DNA from: Planomonospora_B alba
GTDB lineage: Bacteria > Actinomycetota > Actinomycetes > Streptosporangiales > Streptosporangiaceae
Length of the DNA stretch: 64,000 bases
Direction of reading: 5' to 3'
Assembly (NCBI RefSeq): GCF_039534085.1
Contig: NZ_BAAAUT010000015.1
Location: 75,182 to 139,181 of the forward strand
Part shown: piece after piece, positions 63,985-64,000 of the stretch
Layout: every line of letters begins with the position of its first letter
Numbering within the stretch: position 1 is the first letter of the stretch
Translations under genes and position numbers: made by a program
Notes under the pieces: generated by a model
Seen by the model: the letters and a program-made list of their open reading frames with translations, nothing else
Told to the model about the DNA's origin: nothing
Databases searched by the model: none

Positions 63985-64000
63985 GCGGTCTTAGGAAGAC

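Overview
The window reads as chromosomal DNA from a very GC-rich, spore-forming-type actinomycete. Codons are dominated by G/C third positions, GTG starts are common, and stop-start overlaps of the ATGA and GTGA type are frequent. Families largely confined to Actinobacteria are present (DUF2630, DUF3097, a DUF6703-like protein, CGNR zinc fingers, SigE-type ECF factors). The gene order around comEC-holA-rpsT-lepA-hemW-hrcA-dnaJ-rsmE-phoH-ybeY-era resembles the conserved core region of Streptomyces-like genomes; the order Streptosporangiales is my inference only. No insertion sequence, prophage, CRISPR array or plasmid function is visible. One 10-base run of N (60086-60095) marks an assembly gap.

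Region 1 (1-15.7 kb): a tRNA-Asn gene, small conserved proteins, a GH63-like glycosidase, a Tat-exported DyP peroxidase, a primary-type sigma factor, DNA primase, an M23-like lipoprotein with a degenerate active site, a dGTPase-like enzyme, pyruvate phosphate dikinase, a CE7 acetyl esterase and glycyl-tRNA synthetase. A tandem TGGT-N4-ACCA operator lies upstream of the dikinase.

Region 2 (15.9-34.9 kb): zinc homeostasis (a Zur box, then znuA, znuC, a possible bridging mini-ORF, znuB and zur), cell-wall lipid synthesis (uppS) with recO, a CDP-alcohol phosphotransferase plus DUF5941 membrane pair, an arginine/ornithine catabolic set (Lrp-type regulator, dimethylargininase, ornithine aminotransferase), a PhoD-like phosphatase, glutamate dehydrogenase, and an epimerase with a divergent TetR regulator and two palindromic operators.

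Region 3 (35-47.5 kb): leuA with a leucine-codon leader peptide and attenuator hairpin, an orphan glutamate-type solute-binding protein coupled to a polytopic membrane protein, Era with a cytidine-deaminase-like protein lacking zinc ligands, and the hemolysin/CorC-YbeY-PhoH-HIT run.

Region 4 (47-64 kb): an ECF sigma factor with a putative membrane anti-sigma, the hrcA-dnaJ-rsmE heat-shock operon behind a CIRCE element, DUF3097 and DUF4870 proteins, hemW, a secreted GH18 chitinase with its own palindromic operator, lepA, a second GH18-like protein, rpsT, holA, a tiny zinc-ribbon protein and comEC.

Most of the window is conserved housekeeping. The interest lies in cis-regulation (leucine attenuator, dre-like and chitinase operators, Zur box with a probable leaderless start, paired TetR operators) and in a few odd genes: the mini-ORF between znuC and znuB, the inactive cytidine deaminase homologue, the ASCH-domain remnant and the orphan binding-protein/membrane-protein pair. 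I found no clear undescribed defence or biosynthetic system.
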